From assembly GCA_013399875.1 (NCBI GenBank), contig VXAZ01003259.1:109445-173444 (forward strand): a stretch of 64,000 nt of DNA. The letters are read 5' to 3'. A program made the translations under genes and the position numbers. The stretch's first letter is position 1. Each line of letters starts with the position of its first letter. Below the pieces are notes generated by a model. The model saw only the letters and a program-made list of their open reading frames with translations. It was not told where the DNA came from and searched no databases. The stretch comes from Gymnorhina tibicen (lineage: Eukaryota; Chordata; Aves; Passeriformes; Artamidae). Below are positions 63,871 through 64,000 of this stretch, piece after piece.

Positions 63871-64000
63871 CTTGGACTGGAACAGCCTCAACTTTCCACA
63901 GCACATTTCTTTTCAAGTTCTAAAGCTGTGCTGTTTTATTTTGACAACAGAGTGATGGAGTTGGGGTAAGGGAGGAATATTATGCTCTTTCTACTAGAAA
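63871..64000 (-). promoter_or_regulatory. OIT3: OIT3 5' UTR and possible core promoter (cut by window end)
   Basis: On the - strand the 130 nt before the OIT3 ATG include AAAATAAAA around 63934-63942, about 65 nt from the start codon, which could be a TATA-like box. There is no CpG island, which suits a tissue-restricted gene. The transcription start is not determinable here. Confidence 0.3.

Overview
This is a 64 kb piece of vertebrate nuclear DNA, almost certainly from a bird. The protein-coding genes are split into exons with GT-AG junctions. CR1 retrotransposon fragments, the typical interspersed repeat of birds, are scattered through introns and spacers. The reconstructed P4HA1 protein, from memory, looks closer to chicken than to mammals. 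I cannot name the species.

Three complete coding genes are present. In order: P4HA1 on the + strand (CpG island at 1-375, coding exons 5435-26029, 3' UTR to about 28.45 kb); PLA2G12B on the + strand (33399-41777); OIT3 on the - strand (63870 down to 46088). This is the gene order I know from human 10q22 (OIT3, PLA2G12B, P4HA1), read in the opposite direction. Joined, the exons give intact frames of 536, 202 and 544 residues. OIT3 includes a short signal-peptide exon at 63822-63870 that no long open frame reveals.

P4HA1 is the catalytic alpha subunit of collagen prolyl 4-hydroxylase, an ER enzyme. PLA2G12B is a catalytically dead secretory phospholipase A2 relative. OIT3 (liver-specific ZP protein) is secreted and carries D8C, EGF and ZP domains. 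Published work, as I recall it, links both PLA2G12B and OIT3 to export of triglyceride-rich lipoproteins from liver. Here they are convergent neighbours.

The most interesting structure is in P4HA1. Besides the known mutually exclusive pair of 71-nt exons (15724-15794 and 16832-16902), a second exon is present twice: two 54-nt copies at 22975-23028 and 23090-23143, only 61 nt apart. Both encode the HxD iron-binding motif and differ by a single Gly/Ala. Eleven of their twelve base differences are silent, and the second copy has a GC splice donor. The spacing looks too short for both to be spliced together, so this is probably a second mutually exclusive choice, made right at the active site.

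The spacers hold CR1 pieces, an unexplained CpG-rich block with a TATA-like motif (30.3-30.76 kb) and a few simple repeats. No RNA gene, CRISPR array or intact mobile element was seen.
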